In this document: positions 17,020 to 25,680 of the stretch, in pieces
How positions within the stretch are numbered: position 1 is the first letter of the stretch
How the letters are laid out: each line of letters opens with the position of its first letter
Assembly (NCBI GenBank): GCA_028291545.1
Contig: JAQGHR010000148.1
Location: forward strand, 24,216-88,215
Source: Planctomycetota bacterium
GTDB taxonomy: Bacteria; Planctomycetota; Planctomycetia; Isosphaerales; Isosphaeraceae
Reading direction: 5' to 3'
Length of the DNA: 64,000 nt
Program-made: the position numbers and the translations under genes
The notes under the pieces: model-generated
The model's database searches: none
What the model was told of the DNA's origin: nothing
What the model saw: only the letters and a program-made list of their open reading frames with translations

Positions 17020-18690
17020 TCACTGGAGGCCGAACGCCGGTCGATCCAGGAGGGCCGGCACGAGCTTTATCGGGCCGAGGAGCTGGTTACGCAGATTCGT
17101 CATTCGCTCCGAGTCTTCCACCTTGCCACCGCGAGCGTTGGCCAGGGTAACGATCTCCAGTGAGAGCTCCGCCAGCGCGGGGTCCATCAAGGCGATGGTC
17201 ATGTTGTTGCCGTAAACCGCGGCCACCTCGCCCGGATCTCCCTTAATGGCCATCTCTCCCGCATGCAGCACATGGGCAAGGCTCTTCCATTTCGCCTGAG
17301 CAGTGCCCGAGCCCTTTTCGGCTTGCTCCAGCTCGTGGGAGAGCGCCCCGAGTCGTTCGGAATCGCCTCGGCGGAGGTAATGGCGAGCGAGCTGAATGTA
17401 AGCACTCAGGGTCCACTTGGATTCCTTTGGGTACCGCCCCGGCACGGCCAGCCAGGCCGCCTCGCGGTCGAGGTCCGAGGAGTGCAGCTGAGCGAACCGA
17501 TACTGTGCCGCGGCGCTGCCCTGGTTTGGGATCAGGGACCAATTGGCCATCCAGAGGCCGGGGGGAGATGCAGACGGACTGCCCGAGGTCGACAGCAGAT
17601 CCTCGGCGCGGGCCACCCAGCCGAGTGCCCCGCCGGCGATGAGGGACAACAGAACGATGGCGTAGACAACATTAGAGCCAGGTCGCCAGCCGGCTGCGGG
17701 CTGGGAAAGCTCGGGATCGTCCGAGATCATCGTCGGCTGAAGGGCCGCGACAGGATGGGCCACCGTGATCGGTGCGGTCACCGCGGCGGCCTGGACGATC
17801 TCCCGGACGCGGGAGAGATCCTTGAGCATCTCCCCGGCGGACTGATACCGACCCTCGGGCGATTTGGCCATCAGCTTCATGACGAGCGCCACGAGTTCCG
17901 GCGGCAATTTCTTTCGACGCTTGCCCAGGCTCTCCGGCGCCTCGCTCACGTGTTTGAGCGCCAGCGCCACGGCGGTCTCGGCGGTGAACGGGGGAGAGCC
18001 ACTGAGCATGTGATAGAACGTCACTCCGAGCGAGTACAGGTCGCTCCGATGATCGACCTCTCGGCCCTGAACCTGCTCGGGACTCATGTACATCGGCGTA
18101 CCGAGCGTCATGCCAGGGGCCGTCAGATGCAGGCGATCGGATTCCGGCAATCTGGCCAGCCCAAAGTCGGCGACCTTGAGCTGACCCTTCTTGGTCAGAA
18201 GCATGTTCTCGGGCTTGATGTCCCGATGGATCAGGCCCGCCTCCCCGGCCGCCTGGACCGCGAGACCCGACTGTCGCATGATCGACAGCGCCACGGGGAG
18301 GTCCAGAGCGCCCTTCTTTTGAAGGTGTTCGCGAAGGTTCGTGCCCTGGACGTACTCCATGGCGATGAACCGGATGCCCTCGAAGCCGCCGAGGGTATAG
18401 ATATGGACGATGTTGGGATGGTTGAGTTTCGCGGCGGCCCAGGCCTCCGACTCGAAGCGGGCCATGTAGGTGGGGTTGCTGGTCCATTCGGGCCGCAAGA
18501 CCTTGAGAGCCACCGGTCGATCGAGGCTGACCTGACGCGCGAGGTAGACCTCGCCCATCCCCCCCTGCCCGAGCATCCGTTCCACGAGGAAATCGCCGAG
18601 GGTGTGGCTCGTCAGGTCTCGCGTAGGCCGTGCTGCCCACTCGAGTGAATCCGAGGACGTCGGTTCCAGCGGCCGATCGTGCTTCGCCAT
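17020..18690 (-). CDS. membrane-anchored Hanks-type Ser/Thr protein kinase
   Basis: A 556-residue kinase with a complete active site: the glycine loop GQGGMGEV (41-48), ATP-anchoring Lys63, HRDIKPEN (Asp157) and DFG (175-177), then GTPMYMSPEQ. A single membrane segment at about 340-359 puts a 200-residue C-terminal region outside the cytoplasm. That region contains predicted helices resembling TPR-type repeats (YIQLARHYLRRGDSERLGAL), probably a sensor or binding domain. The FHA phosphatase follows after 54 nt on the same strand, so the two probably form one kinase-phosphatase module. Confidence 0.95.
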   Translation of the reverse strand: MAKHDRPLEPTSSDSLEWAARPTRDLTSHTLGDFLVERMLGQGGMGEVYLARQVSLDRPVALKVLRPEWTSNPTYMARFESEAWAAAKLNHPNIVHIYTLGGFEGIRFIAMEYVQGTNLREHLQKKGALDLPVALSIMRQSGLAVQAAGEAGLIHRDIKPENMLLTKKGQLKVADFGLARLPESDRLHLTAPGMTLGTPMYMSPEQVQGREVDHRSDLYSLGVTFYHMLSGSPPFTAETAVALALKHVSEAPESLGKRRKKLPPELVALVMKLMAKSPEGRYQSAGEMLKDLSRVREIVQAAAVTAPITVAHPVAALQPTMISDDPELSQPAAGWRPGSNVVYAIVLLSLIAGGALGWVARAEDLLSTSGSPSASPPGLWMANWSLIPNQGSAAAQYRFAQLHSSDLDREAAWLAVPGRYPKESKWTLSAYIQLARHYLRRGDSERLGALSHELEQAEKGSGTAQAKWKSLAHVLHAGEMAIKGDPGEVAAVYGNNMTIALMDPALAELSLEIVTLANARGGKVEDSERMTNLRNQLLGPIKLVPALLDRPAFGLQ

Positions 18691-18857
18691 CGCGCAACCT
18701 CGCGTCTTCCGGCGTCTGGCCGTGTACTCAATCGTGCCCTCAGCATGCGCTCTTCTAGTCTACGTCAAGGTGGCCGGCAACGCAAAGGTCCGACGTTTCC
18801 CGTCGTATCATCGCCTGCATCCGTGGGTCCGGGGCCCTCCCGAACCTGCCGAACTCA

Positions 18858-19625
18858 CTAGCCCGGCCTGACCCAATCGATGCCCTGAACCACGAGCTTT
18901 CCGAGGCTGGGATTGCGGAGCGGATCGTCTTTGTCGGGGCCGAAATCGCGGTGTCCCAGCGGCGTATGGAAGACCTTGCCCTTCCCGTACGAACGCGTCC
19001 AGGCCACGGGCCAGTCCGTGCCTTCGAAATTCGCCGTCGCTAGAGGCTCAACGCCGGGTTGCATCTGGAGGTGATAGTAGAGTTCGTCCTTGAGCTCGAA
19101 GTCCGCCAGCCCCTCGGTCACGGGACTGGACGTGTTTGCAATCTTGATCGTGTAGCTGCCTTTCCGGAACTTGCCGTCGGGCAGACCCTGGTGAGAGTAC
19201 ACCCCGCCCAGCATCTCGCGCCATTCCGGCAGCCAGTCGGGTGCCGCGTTGTCTGCGCCATGGATGGAGACATACCCCTTGCCCCCCTTGACGAACGCGA
19301 GCAACGCCTTCTGTTGACTCTCGCTGAACTTGAACTCGGGGTCCCGTCGATCGGCGTTCACGATCAGGATGGCGTACCTGGACATCGCGGGCGTTTCGAG
19401 GATCGCGGCGTCCTCGCACACGGTCACACGATAGCGGCCCGTGTCTTCCAGGAGGCTCGCCAGGTAGAATGCCTGGTCGCGATAGCCGTGGTGCTCGCGC
19501 TGGCCGCCCGTCAGCAAGAGCACGGGCGTTCCGTTCGGGTTCTTCTTCTGTGCCTCCGCCGTCCCGGTCAGGACCGCCAGCGTGACCAGGGCCATCGGCA
19601 ACGCAATCAGACGTCGGATCGACAC
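18858..19625 (-). CDS. secreted ThuA-like (trehalose utilisation) domain protein
   Basis: ThuA domains have a class I glutamine amidotransferase-like fold and are linked to sugar utilisation. The 255-residue protein has a signal peptide (LIALPMALVTLAVLTGTAEAQ) and the family segments VLLLTGGQREHHGYRD, SRYAILIVNADRRD, GKGYVSIHGADNA and a C-terminal GKGKVFHTPLGHRDF. It starts at a GTG at 19625 with AGGAG upstream. It is divergent from the next secreted protein. The enzymatic activity and substrate are unproven for this type. Confidence 0.88.
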   Translation of the reverse strand: MSIRRLIALPMALVTLAVLTGTAEAQKKNPNGTPVLLLTGGQREHHGYRDQAFYLASLLEDTGRYRVTVCEDAAILETPAMSRYAILIVNADRRDPEFKFSESQQKALLAFVKGGKGYVSIHGADNAAPDWLPEWREMLGGVYSHQGLPDGKFRKGSYTIKIANTSSPVTEGLADFELKDELYYHLQMQPGVEPLATANFEGTDWPVAWTRSYGKGKVFHTPLGHRDFGPDKDDPLRNPSLGKLVVQGIDWVRPG

Positions 19626-19737
19626 GCGAGGGACTCCTGAGCGGGGGCTATTGTGTTACGACCGGCATCCTAATCGGCCGGATTGACAACCGCAAGATGC
19701 TTACGATCCCACCCTTACGACTCGAGGATGCCTCACC

Positions 19738-20292
19738 ATGATGCGCAAAATTTCCTTACGTCTCGTCGCCGTGACCTTCGGTGCTCTGATGATCGGCGCC
19801 GACACGCCGACGCAGACTATCAAGCAGGGCGGAGTCAGCTTCACGGTCCCGACGACCTGGAAGTCGAGCAAGCCCGGATCGAGCATGCGCCTGGCCCAGT
19901 TCAAGCTCGATCCGGTGAAAGGCGATGAAGACCCGGCCGAGCTGGTGCTCTTCAAGTTTGCGGGAGGCGGCGGATCGGTGAAAGCCAATCTCGATCGCTG
20001 GCAGCAGCAATTCCAGGACAAGGACGGGTCGCCACCCAAGATCACGACCGACACGCGAAAGGGTAAGAATACCGACGTGACGTTTGCGGAAACCTCGGGG
20101 CGATACGTCGCGGCTGTCACGCCCGGCAGCCCGCAGAAGTTCGACAAGTCCGACTGGCGCTTGCTAGGCGCGATCGTGCAGACCCAGGACGCTGGCTACT
20201 TCTTCAAGATGGTCGGACCCGACAAGACCATGAACGCGGCCAAGCCGGCGTTTGAGGCGATGATCAAATCGATCTCGCTGGATAAGGACTGA
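19738..20292 (+). CDS. secreted protein of unknown function (184 aa)
   Basis: Starts MMRKISLRLVAVTFGALMIGADTP, a signal peptide with a likely cut near residue 22. The mature part begins QTIKQGGVSFTVPTTWKSSKP, continues with a glycine-rich turn (FKFAGGGGSVKANLDRW) and ends with AGYFFKMVGPDKTMNAAKPAFEAMIKSI. This pattern of a beta-rich single domain ending in a helix recalls PsbP/DUF-type lipoproteins that begin with a GVSFTVP-like strand. That likeness is by eye only. The same theme recurs in the lipoprotein at 59050-59649 (PPTSWKRV near the N-terminus and MESKFGPQIDDMIRGL at the C-terminus). Either of the two adjacent ATGs could be the start. Confidence 0.7.
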   Translation: MMRKISLRLVAVTFGALMIGADTPTQTIKQGGVSFTVPTTWKSSKPGSSMRLAQFKLDPVKGDEDPAELVLFKFAGGGGSVKANLDRWQQQFQDKDGSPPKITTDTRKGKNTDVTFAETSGRYVAAVTPGSPQKFDKSDWRLLGAIVQTQDAGYFFKMVGPDKTMNAAKPAFEAMIKSISLDKD

Positions 20293-20325
20293 AATCCGCC
20301 GATCGTGGAATTTCACGGGGCTTGT

Positions 20326-20345
20326 GAGGGGGATGATCCCCCCTC
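20326..20345. terminator. short GC hairpin between convergent genes
   Basis: GAGGGGG (20326-20332) and CCCCCTC pair across a 5-nt ATGAT loop in the 98-nt gap between the secreted protein gene and the kinase gene. There is no U-tract. Confidence 0.45.
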
Positions 20346-20390
20346 GCGAGTTCCCCGCCTGATGCGTTCCGACGGTCGTGGTCCTCGCCG

Positions 20391-23183
20391 TCATTTCGGG
20401 ACCAGGACGGTTCCGCTCAGTCGATCGTGCGGCCCTCGTGAAGGCTGAATCATCGCCAGGAGCGGGAACGAGGACACCAGGACTGCGGCGACCCCAAAAA
20501 GCGTCCAGGAGGGCCATCCCGCGGTCGGAGGGCTACGTTGCATCGCGACTGCGCCAGCGAGGAGAGACATTGGGATCGCCCATATCACGAAGGTACGCCA
20601 TCCGCAACGAATCCGAGACGCTTGCTTCCCGTCGCGACGGGAGATTCCCAGTTCCAGGAGCGAAAGGCACATACCGCCGCGGGTCGCGAACGCCCAGATC
20701 ACCCACATGGCCGCCACGAGTCCGATGAAGGAAAGGGCGAAAACCCGCGCGAATTCGTAAGAGTTCGCAGCAGGTGCAACGGACTGATTCCTGGCGAAAT
20801 AACCCGGGAGGTCGCCGTTGAGTTGCACGAAGACGAGGCCGAAGACGGCGGCCAGCGGCATGCTCAAGACGGCCGTCAGCGCACCGAGCTGGGTGGCTCT
20901 GAGGGAGTGATTGACCTCGACTGACTTGTCCTGTGAGCTGACAAGGTCTGCCCGCAGGGCGGCGAAATCCTCATACGCACCCGGAGCGTCGTCCAGGCGG
21001 TCGAGGATCAATCTCGCGTGCCAGGGAACCGCGGCACGGATCGGTCCGCCGGAATCCTGGATGCGGCGACGGCCGCCCTCCAGGGCCAGCGCCGCGACGG
21101 ACCTGAGAAATCTCCGAGCACGATCGTTGGGAGGGAAATGCTCATTTGATTGAGTTGTCGTCTCGGTCGCGAGCCCGAGCTGATCCACGATCAGCGCGCG
21201 GCCGTCGGGCTGAATCCAGACCTGATCGAGGCCAAGGGTCGCCGGCAGGGTGCCATCACGCAACGCGGAATCGAGCTCTTCGGCGAGATCCTCCAGGATC
21301 GGACGGGCATCTCTCCAGGGGAGCCCCTCGGGACCGGCCAGATCCGACAAGGGGCACCCCGAGGGCGCGATAAAGGCATCCCAGCGGCCTTCGGCATGCT
21401 CGCCGCCCGAGAGCCAGCGCGGTCGCGTTGCCCGCGATAGCTCCCGACGAGCCGGCTCCGGCGACGGGCTCGACTTCGGGCGCAGCACGATCCAGACCTC
21501 CCGCCCCAAAGAAGAATCCTCGGCCGCCAGAACCTTTCGGCCCTGTTCCCAGCGAACCGCACCGCGGACCTTGTAGGGACCGATTGCCTTCAGGACGCCC
21601 ACGGGCCTCGCGGCCACGGTGCGGTCGCGCCCGAGGGCGCGTCGAGCCCCGCCCGCGCGTCGCTTATGAATGCGGGGCATCGCAACGACGCGCGTCCTGG
21701 TCAACAGGTCGTGAAGTCCCGAATAGCCGTTGCTGGCGCGCATCGTACTGCCGATGATGAGCGCGCAGGCGAGACGTACGGGCAGAATGATCCAGTTCTG
21801 AGAGATCCCTTCCACATTCCACCACAGGACGATGGTGAGAACGTTCCACGGGAGGCTTGCGATCGCCCAGAAGATCAGGTTACGTCGAAGGATCGTCATC
21901 GGACTCGACGCTGTCGTTCCTTGCCCACGAACGCGCAAGCCTAATAGCCACTTTCCGGGCGAGGCACCCCAGATCGGCTCGATGAGGAAAAAGGAGATCA
22001 GGAAGATGGCGAGATCCAGCCCGACGCTGAGGGCGAAATTATCGCTCAGTATCGCGACAATGCGGCCTCGTGTCGCGACGAGTCGGCCCGTCGACAGGAA
22101 GAGGATGATCGCCAACTTCGACAGGTTGACGTCGATGACAAAGGCCGCGATGCGGAGCCCCAAACCGCCCATCCGCAGCCTGCCGGGCGAAAAGGGAATG
22201 AGTGCCGTGGCAAACTCACCGAGGTCGCGCCATCGCCTCTCCCGATTCCGCTCCAAGCCTTTGAGAATGATCCGCTCCAGCTCCGCCGATAGCTCCGGAC
22301 GGAGCGATCTGAGCGGGGGTGGGGGCTCCGAGACGATCTTCGCGAGCGTGGCCGCCGCATCCTGACCCTGGAACGGGGCGCGTCCGGTCAAGGCATAGAA
22401 TAGGGTCGCCGCGACCGAATAGACGTCGGTCCTCGGATCGAGCGGCTCCCCCTTGATCTGCTCGGGCGAGGCGTAAAGCGGGGTCCCGAGAAATGAGCCG
22501 GTCCGGGTCAGGTTGCTCTCGTTCACCAGAGACTTCGAGAGTCCGAAATCGCCGACCTTGACCCGACCATCGCCTTCCAGGAAGCAGTTCGAGGGCTTCA
22601 CGTCGCGGTGAATCACGCCCAATCGGTGAGCTTCTCTCAGCCCCTCGATCACGTCCAGGATCTTCGGCACCGCGCGGTCGACGGAGAGCGGACCCTCCGA
22701 TTGCACGAGGTCGTGAAGGTTGGCGCCGGACATGAGCTCCATCACGATGAAAGGTCGGCCCTCCTCCTCATCTGCGTTCAGCACGAACACACAGCGCGGG
22801 TGGGAGATCGTGCTGGCCAGCCGCCCCTCCTGGCGAAATCGCTCCAGGGCCTCGGGGGAGGCCGTGATCTCGGCGGAGAGAAGTTTGATTGCGACCTTTC
22901 GCCCGAAATCGGCCTCTTCGGCCTCGTAGACCGTTCCCATCCCCCCCTGCCCCAGCGGGCGGATCAGGCGATAGCCTGCAATTTGTTCCGGAGCCGAGAC
23001 GGACGGAACGCCATTCCCATCGCGCGAGGTGGGCGTATGAGCGATGGTCGGCATCTCACGCGAGTTCGGCGACGTGGTGAGCAATCCCGGATCATCGAGT
23101 GGCTTGCCGCAGAACGCGCAGAACTTCGGGCGATTGACGCCGAATTCGATCGGTTCCTTGCAATGGGGGCAATCCACCGTCAT
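20391..23183 (-). CDS. zinc-ribbon Ser/Thr kinase with RDD membrane domain, followed by a pseudokinase and a second RDD-like domain
   Basis: A 930-residue protein built from five parts. A zinc ribbon comes first (Cys5, Cys8, Cys22, Cys25). An active kinase at about 70-330 has GQGGMGTV, Lys100, HRDVKPSN with Asp194, DFG 212-214 and GTPLYASPEQ. An RDD-type membrane domain at about 343-500 has RIAAFVIDV, GASPGKWLLGLRV and GYSGLHDLLTRTRVV. A degenerate kinase at about 533-745 follows, in which VWIQPDGRALIVDQLG sits where the catalytic loop to DFG should be, but HRD and DFG are gone. A second membrane part ends GPHDRLSGTVLV, echoing the RDD C-terminus. The frame opens at a GTG at 23210; I chose the ATG at 23183 because the zinc ribbon begins there. 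Confidence 0.88.
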   Translation of the reverse strand: MTVDCPHCKEPIEFGVNRPKFCAFCGKPLDDPGLLTTSPNSREMPTIAHTPTSRDGNGVPSVSAPEQIAGYRLIRPLGQGGMGTVYEAEEADFGRKVAIKLLSAEITASPEALERFRQEGRLASTISHPRCVFVLNADEEEGRPFIVMELMSGANLHDLVQSEGPLSVDRAVPKILDVIEGLREAHRLGVIHRDVKPSNCFLEGDGRVKVGDFGLSKSLVNESNLTRTGSFLGTPLYASPEQIKGEPLDPRTDVYSVAATLFYALTGRAPFQGQDAAATLAKIVSEPPPPLRSLRPELSAELERIILKGLERNRERRWRDLGEFATALIPFSPGRLRMGGLGLRIAAFVIDVNLSKLAIILFLSTGRLVATRGRIVAILSDNFALSVGLDLAIFLISFFLIEPIWGASPGKWLLGLRVRGQGTTASSPMTILRRNLIFWAIASLPWNVLTIVLWWNVEGISQNWIILPVRLACALIIGSTMRASNGYSGLHDLLTRTRVVAMPRIHKRRAGGARRALGRDRTVAARPVGVLKAIGPYKVRGAVRWEQGRKVLAAEDSSLGREVWIVLRPKSSPSPEPARRELSRATRPRWLSGGEHAEGRWDAFIAPSGCPLSDLAGPEGLPWRDARPILEDLAEELDSALRDGTLPATLGLDQVWIQPDGRALIVDQLGLATETTTQSNEHFPPNDRARRFLRSVAALALEGGRRRIQDSGGPIRAAVPWHARLILDRLDDAPGAYEDFAALRADLVSSQDKSVEVNHSLRATQLGALTAVLSMPLAAVFGLVFVQLNGDLPGYFARNQSVAPAANSYEFARVFALSFIGLVAAMWVIWAFATRGGMCLSLLELGISRRDGKQASRIRCGWRTFVIWAIPMSLLAGAVAMQRSPPTAGWPSWTLFGVAAVLVSSFPLLAMIQPSRGPHDRLSGTVLVPK

Positions 23184-23401
23184 GAATGGTCCGTTCCACG
23201 TCGCGGCCACGTTTCGCCCGATTCACCCTCGGGTTTACCGGTCCCGCTCAAACCGTGCAAGGTCTGCCGGACGGTTTGATCACGAATCCGATCGCGGCGT
23301 GCTGGTCGGTGCATGCGATTCCGCCCCTTTCCCGGACGATGCGGAGCGGTTACCCTAGCGAGGCGTCGCGTTGGCAAAGGCCAGGGGAGGATTGCATCGT
23401 C

Positions 23402-23965
23402 ATGGTGGGGACATTTAGTTGTGCCCGCTGCGCGCGGCCCAATCATCCTTCCACGGCCTTCTGTGCGGGGTGCGGGCTTCCCCTGGGCACTGCCCAGGCC
23501 GACGCCGGCGCCGCCCGAGATGCCCTCGGCGTGTACGAAGCGCCGGATCCCTCCGAGGCCGATCTCAGTCCGGTCGTCCGGGACCTCGCCTTGCGGTGCG
23601 GATTTCCCGCGACACCGTTCGGTCATGGATGGCGCGTCGTGGTCCCCTTGCCGATGGACCGAACCCAGGCCGTCTACCTTGGTCACGATGGGACTGACGC
23701 CGAGGGTCGACCCCTGATCGGCCTTGTGTCGGTCTGCGGGCCGGCCAATGACCGGGATACGAGACTCCTTCTGAAGCTGAACGCTCGAGCCGTCGAGGGG
23801 CATTTCGCCATCGAGACGCTACGAGGCGACGAGTACTTCGTCGTGTGCCGGGCGATCTTGGCCGAATCCGCCGGGGAAATCGACGCCCCGGGATTGGTCG
23901 CCCGAATCGCTCAGGTGGCCGACGGGCTGGAAGATCGTCTCTCTCGCGGACGGGATCTCTACTGA
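23402..23965 (+). CDS. zinc-ribbon protein with a YbjN/secretion-chaperone-like domain
   Basis: From the ATG at 23402 the protein has 187 residues. It starts with a zinc ribbon (CARC at 8-11, then CAGC). The rest (about 50-187) alternates as in YbjN or type III secretion chaperone-like folds: ALRCGFPATPFGHGWRVVVPL, LIGLVSVCGP, LLLKLNARAVEGHFAI, EYFVVCRAI, and a C-terminal helix. The fold is my inference. The frame extends upstream to 23186, but that part runs through the divergent promoter region and looks non-coding. GGGGAGG lies 11 nt before the ATG. Divergent from the kinase, whose N-terminus has the same kind of zinc ribbon. Its stop overlaps the end of the next minus-strand gene by 7 bp. 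Confidence 0.75.
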   Translation: MVGTFSCARCARPNHPSTAFCAGCGLPLGTAQADAGAARDALGVYEAPDPSEADLSPVVRDLALRCGFPATPFGHGWRVVVPLPMDRTQAVYLGHDGTDAEGRPLIGLVSVCGPANDRDTRLLLKLNARAVEGHFAIETLRGDEYFVVCRAILAESAGEIDAPGLVARIAQVADGLEDRLSRGRDLY

Positions 23966-25647
23966 TCGGGTTCCGAAGCGAGGTCGGCCGTCGCATAGAT
24001 CGCGATCGTCGCGTCGTCAAGCACGATCACCGGCGTGACGCCCGCGAGTCGTCCGAAATAGCCTGGCGGTCCCCACGGACCGAACTGAAGTGATGACGAC
24101 ACTGCCACGAACCGCGTCGTCGACCTGAACCGGTCCGGAAGACCGGGGTGGATGTCGCTGGCATCGATCTTGATCGAGCGCCCATGCACACCGTAATAGG
24201 CGGGCTCGGTGTCGCCGAAGTAATAGAGGGTCAGGTCTCGAAACTCCGGCCTTTCCGTCTGCAGGCTCACGAGTCCGCGAAGCCCCTGGCCCCAATCCAG
24301 ATTCGAGTCAGCCAGTACGCGTCGGCCACCCTTCGGCCCATTCGCCAGGACGTTGAAGTACGACAGCTCGCCGGGATGGATCGTGGCCACCGCGACAAGT
24401 TGCCCCAACAGACCGACCATCGCCACGAGCCAGAACCGTCGACTCGCCTCCGCAAGCGCCGAGACCCAGACAATCGCCAGCGGCGCGACCGGAAGAACAT
24501 AGCGAAAACCGTAATTTCGGCTCGATCCGGCGGCCGTGATGGTCAGAAAGGCGGCGATCGCCAGCAAGAAAAGCGTGCCCCCTTTTCTTGGCATCGTCAG
24601 CCGGCCAGCGACGAGGAGCCAGAATGTCGGGGGGACTTTGACCGCCATCGTGACGAAGTAATAGTACCACCAACCGGTCATTCGTCGTTCGCCGAACAGG
24701 TAGCTCGGCCCGCCGGACCGTTGGTGGCGGATCTGGGTCAGAAATCCAACCCAGTCCTGCGGGATCGGAGCCTCGACGATGCGGCCGAGCCAGCTCGGCG
24801 TAGTCCCGAGGCTCGGGTGATCCCCGACTCGTTCGCTGATCGGCAAGATCGCGAACCCGGTCACAACCCAGTTCGCGAGCACCATCACGAGGAGAAACCC
24901 CGCCATCTGCCGCAGGACGCGAACCGCGACTACGAGCCAACCAACCTCACGATGATGAATCTGTCGATCGTGAAGCGACCGCACGAGGAGACAGAGGCCG
25001 TAGATCGGAGGAATCAGAATCGCAGTGAACTTGCAGGAGAACGCCAGGCCAGAGAGGGCTGCCGCTCCCCAGAAGGCGAGGCTTGAGGCGGTGAATGCGT
25101 TCGACTCGTCCTTCGTGTCGCGTTTTCGTAATGAGATCGTGAACAGTAACCCGACCCCGGTCGTCGCCGCGACGAGCGGCAATTCCATGGTGATCAACGC
25201 GCCGTGTGCCAGAAGGTTCGGGCTGAGCGCGAAGAGCCACGCCGCCAGGCTCATGGCCCGCGGACCATAGAGCCGACCGGCCCAGATCGCCGTCAATCCG
25301 AACGCCAGAATCCAGATCCACAACGACCCAGTTCGAAGAATGGGAAGCAATTCGGCTTGATGGACCTCGGGCTCCCGAATGAGCGGACCTCGCCCCGCAA
25401 GATCGAGCAGCCAGAGAGTCGGCGCCTGCTGGAGTTTCCAGAAGGTCAGCGGCGATCCCATGCGAGTGATGGGCTCCTGATCGCCGGTCGTCCACCAGCG
25501 GCAGGCGACTCGCATATAGGCCACTTCATCGTAGGTGGCGGAGCTACGTCGCAGCGAGTCCGCCATGAGCAGCAGGCCCACGACGGCCGCGGCACAGGTC
25601 AGGCCGACATAAATTCGGGGTAAACGTCGCGGATTCCCTTCCGACAC
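23959..25647 (-). CDS. polytopic GT39/PMT-like glycosyltransferase (phospholipid carrier-dependent)
   Basis: A 562-residue integral membrane protein with about ten hydrophobic helices. The first periplasmic loop contains SSATYDEVAYMRVACRWW, whose Asp-Glu pair matches the catalytic region of GT-C enzymes of the protein O-mannosyltransferase/ArnT clan. Those enzymes transfer a sugar from a polyprenyl phosphate donor to protein or envelope acceptors. A conserved-looking C-terminal soluble part has SNLDWGQGLRGL and LYYFGDTEPAYYGV. Start GTG at 25647 with GGGGAGG upstream. Donor and acceptor are unknown. It follows the Gfo/Idh/MocA gene on the same strand after 33 nt. Confidence 0.85.
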   Translation of the reverse strand: MSEGNPRRLPRIYVGLTCAAAVVGLLLMADSLRRSSATYDEVAYMRVACRWWTTGDQEPITRMGSPLTFWKLQQAPTLWLLDLAGRGPLIREPEVHQAELLPILRTGSLWIWILAFGLTAIWAGRLYGPRAMSLAAWLFALSPNLLAHGALITMELPLVAATTGVGLLFTISLRKRDTKDESNAFTASSLAFWGAAALSGLAFSCKFTAILIPPIYGLCLLVRSLHDRQIHHREVGWLVVAVRVLRQMAGFLLVMVLANWVVTGFAILPISERVGDHPSLGTTPSWLGRIVEAPIPQDWVGFLTQIRHQRSGGPSYLFGERRMTGWWYYYFVTMAVKVPPTFWLLVAGRLTMPRKGGTLFLLAIAAFLTITAAGSSRNYGFRYVLPVAPLAIVWVSALAEASRRFWLVAMVGLLGQLVAVATIHPGELSYFNVLANGPKGGRRVLADSNLDWGQGLRGLVSLQTERPEFRDLTLYYFGDTEPAYYGVHGRSIKIDASDIHPGLPDRFRSTTRFVAVSSSLQFGPWGPPGYFGRLAGVTPVIVLDDATIAIYATADLASEPDQ

Positions 25648-25680
25648 CCGACGACCTCCCCTCCCCTCGATCCTGCTGCG

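Noticed and set aside
15301..18648. Long plus-strand open frames (563 and 461 codons) opposite the phosphatase and kinase genes.
   Set aside because: Shadows of well-supported minus-strand genes, with Arg/His-rich, non-protein-like translations.
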